Numbered from the stretch's first letter, positions 26,834 through 36,507 are shown. The stretch: DNA of 64,000 nucleotides from CAVSWN01 sp963770995 (GCA_963770995.1 CAVYRS010000001.1:1674001-1738000); one strand, 5' to 3'. Made by a program: numbers and translations. Notes: generated from the letters alone by a model not told the origin.

Positions 26834-27512
26834 ATTTAGCCTGATCTTCAACGAAGGCTACGCGGCGACGCGCGGCGAGCTCGTGCGCGCCGATCTCTGC
26901 GCCGAAGCGATCCGCCTGGGCGAGCTCGTGCGCACGCTGATGGCGCCCCGTGCGCCCTCGGAGGCCGTGGCGCTCGTCGCCCTGATGCGGCTGCACGACT
27001 CTCGCCGCGATGCACGTCTCGACGACGCCTGCAACCTCGTGCTGCTCGAGGATCAGGATCGGCGCCGCTGGAACCGCCGGCAGATCGGCGAGGCGCTGCC
27101 GCTCGTGGACGAAGCCCTGCGTGGCGGTCCCGGACCGTTTGCGCTGCAGGCGGCCATCGCGGCGCTGCACTGCCAGGCCGCGCGCGCGGAGGACACCGAT
27201 TGGCCGCAGATCGTCGGGCTGTACGACATGCTGGCACGCGTCCAGCCCTCGCCGGTGGTCTTCCTCAACCGCGCCGTGGCGGTCGCGATGGCCGACGGCG
27301 CCGCTCGCGGTCTCGCGCTGATCGACAGCCTCGCCGCGAGCGGAGACCTCGACGGCTACCATTTGCTCCATGCCGCGCGCGCCGAACTCTTCCGGCGGCT
27401 CGGCCTCCCGGCGCAGGCCGCCCGCAGCTACGAGCACGCGCTCGCGCTCGTCAACAACGACAGCGAACGGCGCCACCTCGCCATGCGCCTCGACACGCTC
27501 CGCGCGATGTAA
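26834..27512 (+). pseudogene. C-terminal half of an ECF sigma factor (ECF42/DUF6596 type)
   Basis: About 220 codons: FSLIFNEGYAATRGELVRAD, CAEAIRLGELVRTLM, VLLEDQDRRRWNRRQIGEA, LQAAIAALHCQAARAEDTDW, LYDMLARVQPSPVVFLNRAV and RRLGLPAQAARSYEHAL. This is the tetratricopeptide-like C-terminal extension of ECF42 sigma factors. The sigma2 and sigma4 DNA-binding regions are entirely absent, and the frame runs back into the 5' end of the YCII gene without a start. It cannot act as a sigma factor. GTG 26883 could start a 209-residue remnant. Confidence 0.75.
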
Positions 27513-27543
27513 CATACGGCGTCTTTTTCATCAGGAGGGGACG

Positions 27544-29704
27544 ATGACGCGTACGTTGCGGCTCCCGGGACTCTTCGGCGTCCTGCTATGGCTCTCCGTC
27601 GGACTCTCGGGCCAGGATCGGCCCGGCGCCGCGCGTCCACCGTCCGCCGCCAACGTCAACTGGCTCCACTACACGGCGGATGTCCGGGGCACCCGGTACT
27701 CGCCGCTCGATCAGATCAACGCCTCCAACTTCAACAAGCTCGAAGTGGCCTGGCGCTTCAAGACCGACATCCTCGGTCCGCGTCCCGAATACAAGCTGGA
27801 AGGCACGCCGCTCGCGATCAACGGCGTGCTGTATACCACCGGCGGCACGCGCCGGTCGGTGGTCGCGCTCGACGGCGAAGACCGGCGAGCTGATGTGGGC
27901 GCACAGCCTGCGCGAAGGCAAGCGCGCCGGCGTCGCGCCGCGGCAGCTGTCGGGCCGCGGGCTCTCGTACTGGACCGACGGCCGCGGCGACGATCGCATT
28001 CTCTACGTCACCACCGGCTACCGGCTCGTCGTCGCTCAACGCGCAGACCGGCGCGCTGATCACCTCGTTCGGCACCAACGGCATCGTCGATCTGAAGGTC
28101 GGGCGCCGTGTACGGCGCCGGCCAGCCGATCGATCTCGAAACCGGCGAGATCGGCGTGCACTCGACGCCGACGATCGTCAAGGACGTCGTGATCGTCGGG
28201 TCGTCGTTCCGCGAGGGCGCGACCGTCAGCACGCACAACAACACGAAGGGCCTGGTGCGCGCGTTCGACGTGCGCACCGGCAAGCTGCTCTGGACGTTCA
28301 ACACCATTCCGCGGCCGGGCGAGTTCGGCAACGAGACCTGGGAGAACGACTCGTGGGCGATCAACGGCAACATCGGCGTCTGGACGCAGATCACGGTCGA
28401 CGAGGAGCTCGGTCTCGTGTATCTGCCGGTCGAGACGCCGACCTCGGACTTCTACGGCGGCCATCGGCCCGGCAACAACCTGTTCGCCGAGAGCATCGTC
28501 TGCGTCGATCTGAAGACCGGCCAGCGCAAGTGGCACTTCCAGCTCGTGCATCATCCGATCTGGAACTACGACATGTCGTCGGCGGCGATTCTGGCGGACA
28601 TCACCGTCAACGGCCGCGCGATCAAGGCCGTCGCGGTGCCGGGCAAGCAGGGGTTCCTGTTCGTCTTCGATCGCGTCACCGGACAGCCGGTGTGGCCGAT
28701 CGAGGAGCGGCCGGTGCCGCAGTCGCGACGTGCCCGGCGAGAAGACGAGCCCGACGCAGCCGTTCCCGACCAAGCCGCCGGCGTACGCGCGCAACGTGCT
28801 CAAGGTGCCCGACGACCTGATCGACTTCACGCCGGAGCTGCGCGCGCAGGCGCTCGAAGCAGATCGAGCGCTACAAGGTCGGGCCGTGGATGTACAACCC
28901 GCCGGTGCTCGGCGACGTCAACGGCATCCTCGGCGCGATCAACATGGGCAACGCGGTCGGCGGCACCAACTGGCCGGGCGTCGCCTACGATCCCGAGACG
29001 CACACGGTCTTCGCGCAGGCGAACAACGTCGGCATCACCGCGACGTCGCTCGTCGCGCCGCCGCCGAGCTTCTCGGACATCCGCTACGTGTCGGGCGTCG
29101 CCGGCCGGCCGTTCCAGGAAGTGTTCGGACCGGGCGACTGCTGCGCGGCCGATTCACCGCGCGCGATCGCGCAGGCGCAGGCGCAGCGCGCCGCCGCAGC
29201 CTGCCGGCCGCGGCGGCCGCCACCCGCGGCGGCCGGCGGCGGCCGCGGCGGCGGCGCCGCCGGCGGACTGACCGTCGAGGGCCTGTCGATCCTCAAGCCG
29301 CCGTACGGCACGCTCTCGGCGGTCAATCTCGATCGCGGCGAGATCGTCTGGCAGGTGCCGCACGGCGACACGCCGGACAACGTGCGCAATCATCCGGCGC
29401 TGAAGGGTCTGAACATTCCCGAAGACCGGCCAGGCGCGGACCGGCGGCGTCGGCCTGATGGTGACGAAGACGCTCGTCGTGATGGGCGATCCGCAGGTGA
29501 CGACGACGCCGGAACATCCGCGCGGCGCGATGCTGCGCGCCTACGACAAGACGAACGGGAAGGAGGTCGGCGCGCTGCTGGATGGCCGCGCCGCAGAGCG
29601 GATCGCCGATGACCTACATGGTCGACGGCAAGCAGTACATCGTCGTCGCGATCAGCGGCGGCAACTATTCGGGCGAGTACGTCGCCTTCACGTTGCCAAA
29701 CTGA
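27544..29704 (+). CDS. PQQ-dependent dehydrogenase (quinoprotein), seven frameshifts
   Basis: A secreted eight-bladed quinoprotein of the alcohol/glucose dehydrogenase type, about 717 residues when repaired. It has a signal peptide (LPGLFGVLLWLSVGLSGQ), NWLHYTADVRGTRYSPLDQI, blade motifs such as KTGELMWAHSLREG, VRTGKLLWTFNTIP, KTGQRKWHFQLVHHPIWNYD and RVTGQPVWPIEERPVP, an Ala/Gly/Arg-rich insert near 29200, and the end GGNYSGEYVAFTLPN. The reading passes through frames +1 each time at 27874, 28031, 28101, 28726, 28856, 29421 and 29578. All seven are single extra bases, so the gene is probably whole in the cell. It oxidises an alcohol or sugar in the periplasm and passes electrons to the respiratory chain. 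Confidence 0.85.
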
Positions 29705-29713
29705 AAAAGGCAG

Positions 29714-29777
29714 CCACGATCACACGAAAACACGAAGCAGGCTGCTTTCTTTTTCGTGGCTTCGTGGCTTCGTGGTT
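29714..29777. repeat. Tandem-inverted CACGAA element after the PQQ gene
   Basis: Left arm (29714-29737) of CACGAA units spaced about nine bases apart, a loop ending in a T-run, then a right arm (29753-29777) of three inverted units (TTCGTGGC TTCGTGGC TTCGTGG). It starts ten bases after the stop codon. A second member of the family lies at 45901-45977. The hairpin plus T-run is terminator-like. Confidence 0.75.
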
Positions 29778-29897
29778 GCATTTGATCTTTTGAACCGCCG
29801 CACGCGTACTGAGCCGGTCACGGTCGTTCAGTTCGTCGGCGCCACAAGATTCGAGTTGCTGCTCCTCGATGTGATCGAGACGGTAGGAAGGAGGATA

Positions 29898-29975
29898 GAC
29901 GATAGGAAGCATTAAGGGTCCTTTCGCGGTTAACGGAACGCCCGTTCTCGGACCCGCTCCCCCCTCACGACAGCG
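29898..29975. repeat. ~78-bp repeat, copy 1
   Basis: First of four copies. The element begins GACGATAGGAAGCATTAAGG, contains the small palindrome GAACGCCCGTTC, and ends GACCCGCTCCCCCCTCA followed by (G)CGACAG. It differs from copy 2 (34578-34656) at one missing base in the body. It lies in a gap between the PQQ gene and the multicopper oxidase gene. Confidence 0.9.
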
Positions 29976-30188
29976 CCGTCAGGAAACTCGTTGCTGAAAT
30001 GATCACGATCGGTCGCGCCGACAACAACCTTGCGCCGGTCGACGAAGGTGTTGTGCTCGATATTCTTGCTGAATCCAACCGTAGTGTGTCAGCGGCGTCT
30101 GGCTAGAACACGATGTGAGTTCCGGACTGAACGGTGCATGCGACAGCCGGCGAGCGGAGGAATCGAAGCGCCGGACCGCTCGTCACCG
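29976..30188. other. Gap with an unidentified 40-codon open frame
   Basis: Directly after repeat copy 1 the plus strand is open for about 40 codons (AEMITIGRADNNLAPVDEG, VVLDILAESNRSVSAASG) up to a stop near 30107. There is no start codon or recognised family. It may be the tail of a gene cut by the repeat. Nothing else is seen. Confidence 0.3.
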
Positions 30189-31724
30189 TCAGGGCCGGAC
30201 GTTGATATTTGCCATCATGCCGCCGTCCTCGTGCTCGAGGATGTGACAGTGGTAGACGAACCTGCCAGCGATGCGAGACTTGAGAAACGGCATGACCAGC
30301 CTGACCTCGCCAGGCTGCCCGTTTCTGGCGTACGGGACATTGACGGTGTCCATCACTTTGCCGACGTCGCGTATTTCGCCGTTGCCGGAGATCACGAGAA
30401 AGTCCGTCTGGTGGATGTGAAAAACGTGGTGCTCGCCGCTGACGTTGCGCACCGTCCATTCTTCGACATCGCCGACCCGCGTCACCGAATCATCCTGGTC
30501 GGGCGACCACTGCCGGCCGTCGAGGAAGAACGTGTTGCCGTCCGCCGATTCCGAGAAGGTGATGACGCGCCGGCGAACGATCCGTTGCTCGCGCAGCAAC
30601 GTGGCGGCTGACTTGTCGCCGCGACGCGTCGGGAGCGGGAGGCCTGGCGCAAGAAGGCCGTCTAGGGGACCGGGCACCTGACTGGGCTCGACGACGACCG
30701 TACCGAGCCTGACTTCGGGATTCGGGTCGCCTTGCGGCCCCGTGTTCACTTCGCGGCTGAGCACTCGGTGCTGGCCGACGTTTGGAGCCGTGATGAAGAC
30801 CGTGGCGCGTGCCCCAGGCGGAAGCCAGAGGCGCGCATCCCGATAGGGAACCTCGAGCGGGTTTCCGTCGCGCGACAGCACCCAGAATTCCAGGCCTTCG
30901 ACCTCGAGATTGAAGAATGAATCGGCGCCGACGTTGCCAATCTGCCAGATCTGCGGCTGCGCCCTCGTCATGCTGATCGTCGGATTCCTCTGACCGTTGA
31001 TCGTCTTCGACTTGGGGGCGTCGTCATCGGACCCTGGCAGCTGAATGTCCTTGAGAACCAGGATTCGTTCGCGTGCTCCATTGAGCGCCGGATACCAGTC
31101 GTTGATGAAGCCATCGATCATGAACAGTCCGGACAGGCCGCTGAGCACCTGGCCTTCCGCCTGGCCGTGCGCGTGGGAGTGGTACCAGAACGGGCCCTGA
31201 TCGTGATCGTCAGGCACTCTCCACCGGTAATCGAAGACAAAGTTTTTGCGCATGGTCATCCCGCTGTGCTTGTGCGCCAGCGCTGGATTCCCCATCATCT
31301 GGAGCGATGGGATGACGATGTAGATGTCGTCGGCTGGGGGGTTCGGCGAGACGCTCATGCCGTGATAGTGCAGATTCGTTGCCTGCGTCTCGTCAATCTG
31401 CACGTCGGCCGGACCGATTCTGTTGACCAGCCGCAAGCGCAGCTCGTCGCCGCGTCGCAGGCGGAAGACTGGCGGTGTGTATTGGCCGTTGTAGACGTTC
31501 GAGATGAAAGCGCTGTTGTCGACCGTGATCGCGCTCGGCGCCGCCTCGAGTGTCAATTCGGCCACTCCGCCCGCAGAGAGTATCTGCTGCGGGTCGAGGA
31601 GTGGCGGGCCGAGCGCTGTCTGAGCAGCCGGCGACACGGCCATGCGGTCGCCGAACAGGAGCAACGCTCCGACTCCAATCACGCCACAAGCCCCGCTGCA
31701 CTTCGCGACAGATCGATACGTCAT
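30189..31724 (-). CDS. Multicopper oxidase
   Basis: A 511-residue secreted multicopper oxidase from ATG 31724 (GGAG seven bases upstream; the frame is open further back without good starts). After a signal/anchor it has cupredoxin domain 1 with NLHYHGMSVSP and WYHSHAHGQ (type 2/3 copper His), domain 2, and domain 3 with HHVFHIHQTDF and VYHCHILEHEDGGMM (type 1 Cys-His-Met and trinuclear His). All copper ligands are present. The substrate could be a phenol or a metal ion such as Cu(I) or Mn(II). No chaperone gene is adjacent, but a cupredoxin lies at 45370. Confidence 0.9.
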   Translation of the reverse strand: MTYRSVAKCSGACGVIGVGALLLFGDRMAVSPAAQTALGPPLLDPQQILSAGGVAELTLEAAPSAITVDNSAFISNVYNGQYTPPVFRLRRGDELRLRLVNRIGPADVQIDETQATNLHYHGMSVSPNPPADDIYIVIPSLQMMGNPALAHKHSGMTMRKNFVFDYRWRVPDDHDQGPFWYHSHAHGQAEGQVLSGLSGLFMIDGFINDWYPALNGARERILVLKDIQLPGSDDDAPKSKTINGQRNPTISMTRAQPQIWQIGNVGADSFFNLEVEGLEFWVLSRDGNPLEVPYRDARLWLPPGARATVFITAPNVGQHRVLSREVNTGPQGDPNPEVRLGTVVVEPSQVPGPLDGLLAPGLPLPTRRGDKSAATLLREQRIVRRRVITFSESADGNTFFLDGRQWSPDQDDSVTRVGDVEEWTVRNVSGEHHVFHIHQTDFLVISGNGEIRDVGKVMDTVNVPYARNGQPGEVRLVMPFLKSRIAGRFVYHCHILEHEDGGMMANINVRP

Positions 31725-31928
31725 GGCACGCTCCGACATCTGAAGGCGTAGCGAAGGAATCCCGATGCGCCGGTCTCGTTGCAATCCGACGCGCATGCGC
31801 CGGCTCATGTCCGCGCGCCCCGCGACCGGAGCAATCGAAGGGCCACAGGCAGGGCGCTTATCGCCGCGCATCGGCAGGGTCGTGAACAACGCCTCAGGAT
31901 TTCGCGAGCCGCTGACGGCCGATCGTCA

Positions 31929-32071
31929 CTCGCGCGCGGTCATACGCCCACACGATCTGCTGACGATGCGCACAGGCTTCGACTGGGTCGAAGATCCCTA
32001 CGCCGGCTCCGATTCATCCTCGACTGGCTGATGCGCGAGGCGCCCGGCACGCGCTGGAAGCAGTTACACTG
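31929..32071 (+). pseudogene. Fragment of a class C beta-lactamase-like serine hydrolase
   Basis: The plus strand reads IRPHDLLTMRTGFDWVEDPY, which matches the conserved ITxRHLLTMxSGLxW region that follows the catalytic SxxK in these serine hydrolases. A neighbouring frame continues with ILDWLMREAPGTRW, matching the next conserved stretch. Neither the SxxK nor the YxN part is present. It is a short decayed remnant in the gap upstream of the PQQ gene. Confidence 0.5.
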
Positions 32072-32089
32072 TCGCTTCAGGTAGTGCCT

Positions 32090-34027
32090 ATGCGTAATCT
32101 CGGACTTGTCTTGTGTTCGGCTGTCGCCATCGTGAGCCTCGCGGATGCTCAGCAGGACGGCGACTGGATCGCGTACGGGCGCGACGCCGGCGGCGAGCGC
32201 TACTCGCCGCTGGCTACGATTCTCCAAGAGAACGTCGCGTCGCTCGAGGTCGCGTGGACGTTTCGCACCGGCGATGCGTATACGCCCAAGGACTCCCGGC
32301 CGACGGCGTTCGAAGCGACGCCGCTCCACGTCGACGGCACGTTGTACTTGAGCACGCCGCTCGGGCGCGTGATCGCGCTCGACCCCGTGACGGGGCAGCA
32401 GCGCTGGGCGTTCGACGGCAAGGCGCCGCGCGACAAGGGCTACGGCGATTTCGCGAGCCGCGGCGTGTCGACGTGGACTCGGGGAAGCGAGCGCCGCATC
32501 TTCATCGCGACCATCGACGCGCGGCTGATTGCGCTCGACGCGAAGACCGGAACGCCGATCGCCACCTTCGGCGATAACGGAACTGTCGATCTTCGGAAAG
32601 GCCTTCGCATCGCGCCGCGCGGCTTCGCCGACTACGAAGTCACGTCGCCGCCGGCCGTCGTCGGCGATACCGTCGTCGTTGGCTCCGCCATTCAGGACAA
32701 TGCGTATACGTCCGAGCCGAGCGGTGAAGTGCGCGGCTTCGACGCCGTCACTGGAAAGCTGAAGTGGACGTGGGATCCGATTCCGCAGGATCCGGCGGCG
32801 GCCGGCGCGGACACATGGATGAACAACAGCGCCGCTCGCACGGGAGCGGCAAATGCCTGGTCGGTGATCGTCGCCGACCCGGCGCGCAACCTGGTGTTCG
32901 TGCCGACCGGCAGCCCGAGCCCCGATTACTTCGGCGGTGAACGCCTCGGTCACAACCTCTTTGCGAACTCGATCGTCGCGCTCCGCGCCGACACAGGCCA
33001 GCGCGTATGGCACTTCCAGACCGTCCATCACGATCTGTGGGACTACGACGTCGCATCGCCGCCGATTCTGTTCGACTGGAAGCCGAGTGCTGGCGCCTCT
33101 GTTCCGGCTGTCGCGGTCGCGTCGAAGACCGGTCATCTGTTTGTCCTGGATCGCGAGACTGGAAGGCCGCTCATTCCGGTCGAGGAGCGCGCGGTTCCGA
33201 GGAGCGACGTCCCTGGCGAGGAAGCGTCGCCCACGCAGCCGTTCCCCGTCGCGCCGCGCCCGCTCGCGCGCACGTCTCTCACGGCCGAGGAGGCATGGGG
33301 AGCGACCGACGAAGACCGCGCGTGGTGCCGGGAGACGATCAGCAAGCTTCGGTCAGACGGCTTCTTCACGCCGCCGTCGCTTCGCGGCACGCTGGTCGCG
33401 CCTGGAAACGTCGGCGGGATGGCATGGGGCGGCATCGCGCACGACCGCGCCAACAACCTGCTCATCATGCCGGTCAACAACCTGGCCGCCGAGGTGAGGC
33501 TCATCGCCCGCGCCGAGGTGGAAGAGCAGCGCAAAGCGGGCCGGCTGAGCGGCGACTTCGAATACGCGCGTCAGCAGGGTACGCCGTACGCCCTCGTCCG
33601 ACGTCTGCTGCTCGGCCCCAAAACAATTCTCCCGTGTACGCCGCCGCCGTGGGGCACGCTCGTCGCGGTCAACGCCACGACCGGCGAAGTCGTCTGGCAA
33701 GTACCTCTCGGTCAGTTTCCTGGCACTGAGAAGTTTTCTGGCGGCGCTGAGTGGGGATCGGTCGCGCTGGGCGGCCCGATCGCGACGGCCGGAGGACTCG
33801 CCTTCACGGCAGGAACGTTCGAGCCGGCCATCTACGCGTTCGATGTGAAGACCGGGAAGCGGCTATGGAAAGGCACGCTCCCGACGAGCGCCCGTGCGAC
33901 GCCGATGACGTATCTCGGCCACGACGGCCGACAATATGTCGTCATCTCCGCGGGTGGACACGGCGCGCAGATCGGCCCGCCGCTCGGCGATTACGTCGTG
34001 GCGTTTGCGCTTCCACAGAAACGATGA
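32090..34027 (+). CDS. PQQ-dependent dehydrogenase (quinoprotein), intact
   Basis: A 645-residue secreted quinoprotein with signal peptide (LGLVLCSAVAIVSLADAQ) and the PQQ beta-propeller: GDWIAYGRDAGGERYSPL, DPVTGQQRWAFDGKAP, GFADYEVTSPPAVVGD, DTGQRVWHFQTVHHDLWDYD, RETGRPLIPVEERAVPRS, NATTGEVVWQVPLGQFPG and DVKTGKRLWKGTLPTSARA. It ends VVAFALPQKR. The architecture is that of the membrane-associated glucose/alcohol dehydrogenase group but without membrane helices or cytochrome domain. It is a distant paralogue of the gene at 27544 and has no frameshift. ATG 32090 is preferred to GTG 32084. Confidence 0.92.
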   Translation: MRNLGLVLCSAVAIVSLADAQQDGDWIAYGRDAGGERYSPLATILQENVASLEVAWTFRTGDAYTPKDSRPTAFEATPLHVDGTLYLSTPLGRVIALDPVTGQQRWAFDGKAPRDKGYGDFASRGVSTWTRGSERRIFIATIDARLIALDAKTGTPIATFGDNGTVDLRKGLRIAPRGFADYEVTSPPAVVGDTVVVGSAIQDNAYTSEPSGEVRGFDAVTGKLKWTWDPIPQDPAAAGADTWMNNSAARTGAANAWSVIVADPARNLVFVPTGSPSPDYFGGERLGHNLFANSIVALRADTGQRVWHFQTVHHDLWDYDVASPPILFDWKPSAGASVPAVAVASKTGHLFVLDRETGRPLIPVEERAVPRSDVPGEEASPTQPFPVAPRPLARTSLTAEEAWGATDEDRAWCRETISKLRSDGFFTPPSLRGTLVAPGNVGGMAWGGIAHDRANNLLIMPVNNLAAEVRLIARAEVEEQRKAGRLSGDFEYARQQGTPYALVRRLLLGPKTILPCTPPPWGTLVAVNATTGEVVWQVPLGQFPGTEKFSGGAEWGSVALGGPIATAGGLAFTAGTFEPAIYAFDVKTGKRLWKGTLPTSARATPMTYLGHDGRQYVVISAGGHGAQIGPPLGDYVVAFALPQKR

Positions 34028-34061
34028 TCGTCAGGTCGGCGGGCGCGTCGGAGCTCCTCAG

Positions 34062-35132
34062 TCATTCCTCTTCCGAAACCGGTGTCCAGGATTTCTCTGG
34101 ATTGAAGCGCTCCATCTTTCTGAACTGATCGAGCGTAGCCGGGCCGAGATTCTTCTGATAGACCACGCCGTCGTGGCTGACGATGAACGTCTGCACACCT
34201 GTGACGCCGTACTGGGCTGGCGCCGCCGCTAGCGCAAAGCCGCCAATCATCGCGCCGTTCACAACGAAATCCATCTGTCCGAGGGGCGCAGCGGCACCCT
34301 GTCCTTTCAAGATTTTGAAGAAATAACCGTGGTACGGCTCCGCGCCGCTCTTGTAGCCCTGCTCGATCACCCGGGCAATGGCTTCTCCCACCGGACCCTC
34401 CCATTTGCCGTCCGGCGTTTTCCACGCCAGGCCATCCTGTTTGCCCGGAGTGCTGACGATGCGCTGGGCGTACTGGTTCACGGCGTAACCCTCGCGCTTC
34501 TGGAGCGCATATTCGTGCTGCGCATCCACGTAGCCGCGGCAGATCGCGATCGCATCCAGCTCATTGGCGCCGATACGGACGATAGGAAGCATTAAGGGTC
34601 CTTTCGCGGTTAACGGAACGCCCGTTCTCGGACCCGCTCCCCCCTCAGCGACAGCGCGGCGCGTATTCTGTCCCCACCCGACTCTCCACACGCCATCGCG
34701 CTTGGTCACGATCAGGATCTTGCGGCTACGAACGATCTTGTCGGGGTACCGTTCGTCTCCAGTCAACGTGCTGTAGAACCTCACGATCGCTGCATCCGGG
34801 CCGACGAACGTCAGCTCTTCGAGCCGTTCGCGCTGAACGCTCTTGCGGAACACCGTCTTGTGCACCGCGGCGTGACCTTCCTCGATCGCGGTTCTTCCTT
34901 TCCACACCTCGCCCGTCCACAGAATCCAAATGCCATCTTCATGGAACAAGGCGGCAAGCGCACCCATGTCGTGGCTGTTCCACGCTTTTTCCCAGCTGTC
35001 CAAGATGCCCGTGATTTGTTCGCGATCAGCCTTACCGCCAGGCTGTGCACTCATCGACGTAGACGTGATGGACAAGAGGCCAACAAGGGCGAATGCAAGC
35101 GTACCGCTGGGCCGAGAGAATCTGCGTCTCAT
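34062..35132 (-). CDS. Repeat-made fusion: secreted DUF4440 (SnoaL-like) + DUF2950
   Basis: A 356-residue open frame with a signal peptide (GTLAFALVGLLSITSTSMSA). Residues ~30-155 are a DUF4440/SnoaL-like domain (ITGILDSWEKAWNSHDMGAL, FHEDGIWILW, SRKILIVTKRDGVWRVGWGQ). Residues ~185-356 are the C-terminal part of DUF2950 (IGANELDAIAICRGYVDAQ, RIVSTPGKQDGLAW, YHGYFFKILKGQGAAAP, NGAMIGGFALAAAPAQYG, VVYQKNLGPATL). The join is exactly the ~78-bp repeat (34578-34656), read in frame as GPRTGVPLTAKGPLMLPIVR. The N-terminal half of DUF2950 is missing. A real chimeric protein is possible because the frame is open throughout. ATG 35132 has GGAG nine bases upstream. Confidence 0.75.
   Translation of the reverse strand: MRRRFSRPSGTLAFALVGLLSITSTSMSAQPGGKADREQITGILDSWEKAWNSHDMGALAALFHEDGIWILWTGEVWKGRTAIEEGHAAVHKTVFRKSVQRERLEELTFVGPDAAIVRFYSTLTGDERYPDKIVRSRKILIVTKRDGVWRVGWGQNTRRAVAEGGAGPRTGVPLTAKGPLMLPIVRIGANELDAIAICRGYVDAQHEYALQKREGYAVNQYAQRIVSTPGKQDGLAWKTPDGKWEGPVGEAIARVIEQGYKSGAEPYHGYFFKILKGQGAAAPLGQMDFVVNGAMIGGFALAAAPAQYGVTGVQTFIVSHDGVVYQKNLGPATLDQFRKMERFNPEKSWTPVSEEE
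34578..34656. repeat. ~78-bp repeat, copy 2, inside a coding frame
   Basis: Identical to copy 1 over GACGATAGGAAGCATTAAGG through GGACCCGCTCCCCCCTCA, then GCGACAGCG. It lies inside the open frame at 34062-35132 and supplies about 26 codons on the minus strand between two unrelated domains. Confidence 0.9.
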
Positions 35133-35282
35133 CTGAACTCCATTCCTCTCGGCGACGCAGCTCACGCGCTCGGACGGGCTTGTACTCCCGTCCTCGCCTC
35201 TTCTCACCACTCGGATGTGAGAGGTGCAAATACGCCGCAAGCGCCCGGCCTTTGCGATAGGTGACTTGAAGTGAGCGCTCAG

Positions 35283-35433
35283 TCATTCGGACAGCTCGTA
35301 GACGGTGACGACGACCAATAGCTTGTCATCAGCATCGGTCGATCACACTCCACGGGCTCTGCAGGTGGCGGACGTGGATCATGAATCTGCCCTCCACGAC
35401 GTTGGACTCGAATTCCGTGGCTTTCTCCAGCAT
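35283..35433 (-). pseudogene. Decayed small protein, perhaps a toxin-like domain
   Basis: From ATG 35433 the minus strand reads MLEKATEFESNVVEGRFMI and HVRHLQSPWSVI, then stops. The neighbouring frame continues DADDKLLVVVTVYELSE to a stop at 35283. The two parts together look like one small beta-rich protein of the DUF4258/RelE-like size broken by a frameshift. I cannot name the family with confidence. Confidence 0.3.
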
Positions 35434-35975
35434 AGCCGGACTTCTGGTCACTCGGCATCTCGCTGCGGTCCTCGACCGAGCCGATGGACCACACTTCCAC
35501 TGGCAACGCCGAACCCGCGCTTCCGAATCGCCGTAACCGCACCGGCCTTCAGCTACTTGCGGGGAATCGAGATCGGAAATGAAGGTTTGGTGGACCAGAC
35601 CGGCGCCAGTTGGAACCTCATGAAGTCGTGGTTGAGACGACTCGGTGAGCTGCGGGAAGTGTCCTGAGGCCCTCAGTGTCTTCGGGTCCAAGTCCATGCC
35701 GGCCTGCTGTGACCCAAACCCCAAGAATCGGTACAGCCCAAAGGTGAAAAGGAGCGATCTTGCTCCGGCACGCCGTTATCAAACAGCTGCAGAGTCAAGC
35801 CGACAATCGATGCGTGGGGCGACGCGCGCTGAAGAGTCCAGTGGCGCACCACGACTGGCGCAAGGCCGGCATGCTGTCGAGGCCGTAACCGGCTGACACC
35901 GTTCGGCTTGGCACCACTTTGGCAGATCCCATACTGACTGTGCGTGGCACTTTTCTCCGACGAGGATCGACGGCG
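35434..35975. other. Gap without a recognisable gene
   Basis: About 540 bases with open frames on both strands but no credible start, ribosome site or family motif in any of them. Codon use in the frames looks non-coding. It probably holds decayed sequence and the promoter of the genes at 35976 and 36508. Confidence 0.4.
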
Positions 35976-36476
35976 ATGAGTAAAGGACCCACCTCGCCCA
36001 TGCAAAACCCGAAATTGTTGTTGGGCACGGCTGTGATAACGGCGTTGACGACTATCGGTGTGTCCTTCATTGGCATCGTCCCGCAGCTCCGCAGTGGTGA
36101 TAAGCAGGAATTGGCGCAGCTCAGGAAAGACTTCGAAGATTTCAGGGAAAGAGCGGGCGTCGTCGGGACCAGCGGCTCCGATGAGCCCAGACTCGACACG
36201 AAGAAGACATTGATCATCAGTGGAACTGTCAGGAGCGACGACGGGCTCCGGTTGCTGACCGGATACGACGTCTACCTGCTGGCGGAGGGCAACAACTTGC
36301 TGGCGGCCACGACCGACGATGCTGGCAAGTTCACGTTTCAGGGCGTCCCGGCCGGTGTCTATTCCATCGTCGTTCGGGATTCGTCAAACGGCAGGAGTGG
36401 GAAGGGACTGCTGGATGATCCCGGCGGCGAGGTGCAAGTGATCGGCGCCAAGGTGAAATACCTCATACAGCACTAG
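35976..36476 (+). CDS. Membrane-anchored carboxypeptidase regulatory-like domain protein
   Basis: A 166-residue protein. A membrane helix (LLLGTAVITALTTIGVSFIG, ~12-32) is followed by a short charged coiled-coil (QELAQLRKDFEDFRERAG) and a transthyretin-like carboxypeptidase regulatory domain (TLIISGTVRSDDGLRLLTGY, NLLAATTDDAGKFTFQGVP, GVYSIVVRD). ATG 35976 has a GAGG ten bases upstream. It is followed 31 bases later by a second small secreted protein of the same fold, so the two probably form an operon. Role unknown. Confidence 0.7.
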   Translation: MSKGPTSPMQNPKLLLGTAVITALTTIGVSFIGIVPQLRSGDKQELAQLRKDFEDFRERAGVVGTSGSDEPRLDTKKTLIISGTVRSDDGLRLLTGYDVYLLAEGNNLLAATTDDAGKFTFQGVPAGVYSIVVRDSSNGRSGKGLLDDPGGEVQVIGAKVKYLIQH

Positions 36477-36507
36477 CTGACTAGCCTCAGGATGTAGGGG
36501 AACGGCA

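Noticed and set aside
29090..29270. Low-complexity Ala/Gly/Arg tract as evidence for a pseudogene in the PQQ protein
   Set aside because: The frame is open through it and the propeller text resumes directly after; Gly/Arg/Ala-rich loops occur in related quinoproteins.
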